This document shows, one piece after another, positions 63,461-64,000 of a stretch of 64,000 nucleotides of DNA. Source of the stretch: Thermoplasmatota archaeon (GTDB lineage Archaea; Thermoplasmatota; Thermoplasmata; Thermoplasmatales; GCA-001856825); assembly GCA_023379555.1 (NCBI GenBank), contig JAMCQR010000065.1:1-64000 (forward strand), read 5' to 3'. Under the pieces are notes generated by a model, which saw only the letters and a list, made by a program, of their open reading frames with translations, was not told the DNA's origin and made no database searches. The translations under genes and the position numbers were made by a program. The number at the start of each line of letters is the position of its first letter. The stretch's first letter is position 1.

Positions 63461-64000
63461 ATGAAAGAGATAATAGAGACACGCAAGATAACAAAAGATT
63501 TCGTGACCAAGAGCGGGGTCATTAAAAGAAGCATCAGACTTACCAGAGCGCTGGATGAGGTTGATATTTCCATTCATGAGGACGAAATTTTTGGACTGAT
63601 AGGTGAGAGCGGGAGTGGAAAGACAACGCTAGGATTGACCCTGCTCAAACTACTTGACGTTAACAGTGGTTCAATAAAATTTATGGATGAAGAAATTTCA
63701 TCTTTTTACGGAAAGAGGATTCATGAGTTCAGGGAAAAAACACAGATGGTGTTTCAGGATCCTTACAGTTCATTAAATCCCATAATTAATACGTACAAAT
63801 CAGTGGTTACCCCTCTCAAGGTGTTCCACAAGGAGATGTCCAAGGAGGAGGTCATAGAACGGGTTCTTGTGACACTTGAGAGGGTCGGTCTTTCTCCTCC
63901 AGAACAGTTCCTTGACAAGTTTCCGGGGCAGTTGAGCGGAGGACAGAAGCAGAGAGTTGGAATAGCGAGAGCAATAATAAACGAACCAAAATTCCTTGTG
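63461..64000 (+). CDS. dppF: Peptide/oligosaccharide ABC transporter ATP-binding protein, DppF type (3' end outside window)
   Basis: The frame is open to the right edge after about 180 codons. The start is ATG 63461. Visible are Walker A GESGSGKTT, Q-loop MVFQDPYSSLNPII and signature QLSGGQKQRVGIARA. Walker B and the C-terminal extension lie beyond the window. It pairs with DppD. A substrate-binding protein gene was not seen upstream and may follow. Confidence 0.95.
   Translation, partial: MKEIIETRKITKDFVTKSGVIKRSIRLTRALDEVDISIHEDEIFGLIGESGSGKTTLGLTLLKLLDVNSGSIKFMDEEISSFYGKRIHEFREKTQMVFQDPYSSLNPIINTYKSVVTPLKVFHKEMSKEEVIERVLVTLERVGLSPPEQFLDKFPGQLSGGQKQRVGIARAIINEPKFLV

Overview
The window reads as a chromosomal segment of an archaeon of the Thermoplasmata, most likely the Thermoplasmatales (Thermoplasma/Ferroplasma/Cuniculiplasma-like acidophilic heterotrophs). 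The basis is archaeal information genes (eRF1-type release factor, short archaeal S2), an archaeal MEMO protein, a TrmB regulator, an aldehyde dehydrogenase that closely resembles (from memory) the NADP-dependent D-glyceraldehyde dehydrogenase of Thermoplasma, a CopT-CopM-CopA type copper island, many Asn/Ser/Thr-rich surface proteins, and A/T-rich promoters placed 20-35 bases before start codons (leaderless style). No rRNA, tRNA, CRISPR array or intact mobile element was seen.

Layout. Positions 1-9297 are conserved housekeeping on the + strand: a long FKBP isomerase (cut by the window edge), release factor aRF1, a secreted Asn/Thr/Ser-rich protein, then a tight operon of pyruvate phosphate dikinase, enolase, ribosomal protein S2 and a MEMO-family protein. 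Positions 9704-17113 are a cell-surface block: a minus-strand operon (small secreted beta-rich protein, an 855-residue DUF2341-like secreted protein, a polytopic membrane protein and a degenerate M24-aminopeptidase-like protein), with a divergent 825-residue membrane protein. Positions 17528-22190 hold an aminotransferase, an RraA-like protein behind an unusual cluster of palindromes, a decayed 1-kb gap, and the glyceraldehyde dehydrogenase.

Positions 22573-39078 are a maltodextrin/starch utilisation island: cytoplasmic GH31 and GH13 enzymes, a TrmB-family regulator, a MalEFGK-type ABC importer, an MFS transporter set antisense between malG and malK, and a 1865-residue cell-surface GH57 enzyme. 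Four promoter regions here carry the same inverted repeat, TTACTAC-N5-GTAGTAA with few mismatches, a likely TrmB-type operator. Together the genes suggest: the surface GH57 enzyme cuts alpha-glucan, the ABC importer takes up oligosaccharides, GH13 and GH31 release glucose, and the non-phosphorylative Entner-Doudoroff route (glyceraldehyde dehydrogenase, enolase, PPDK) carries it to pyruvate/PEP.

Positions 39305-43529 hold small proteins and the copper island. Positions 43849-50894 form a glycan/lipid-modification cluster (dolichol-phosphate-mannose-synthase-like GT2, a nucleotidyltransferase-like protein, a second GT2-like protein, a GT87-like polyprenol-dependent mannosyltransferase and three different SAM methyltransferases). 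Positions 51671-56181 hold a branched-chain amino acid/amide-type (Liv) ABC importer; 56398-59027 a GlcF/GlcD-like D-2-hydroxyacid (D-lactate or glycolate) dehydrogenase; and 59194-64000 a DUF1343/NamZ-like (GH171) protein followed by a Dpp/Opp-type peptide ABC transporter cut by the window end. The last two sets together suggest scavenging of bacterial wall fragments, which is a hypothesis.
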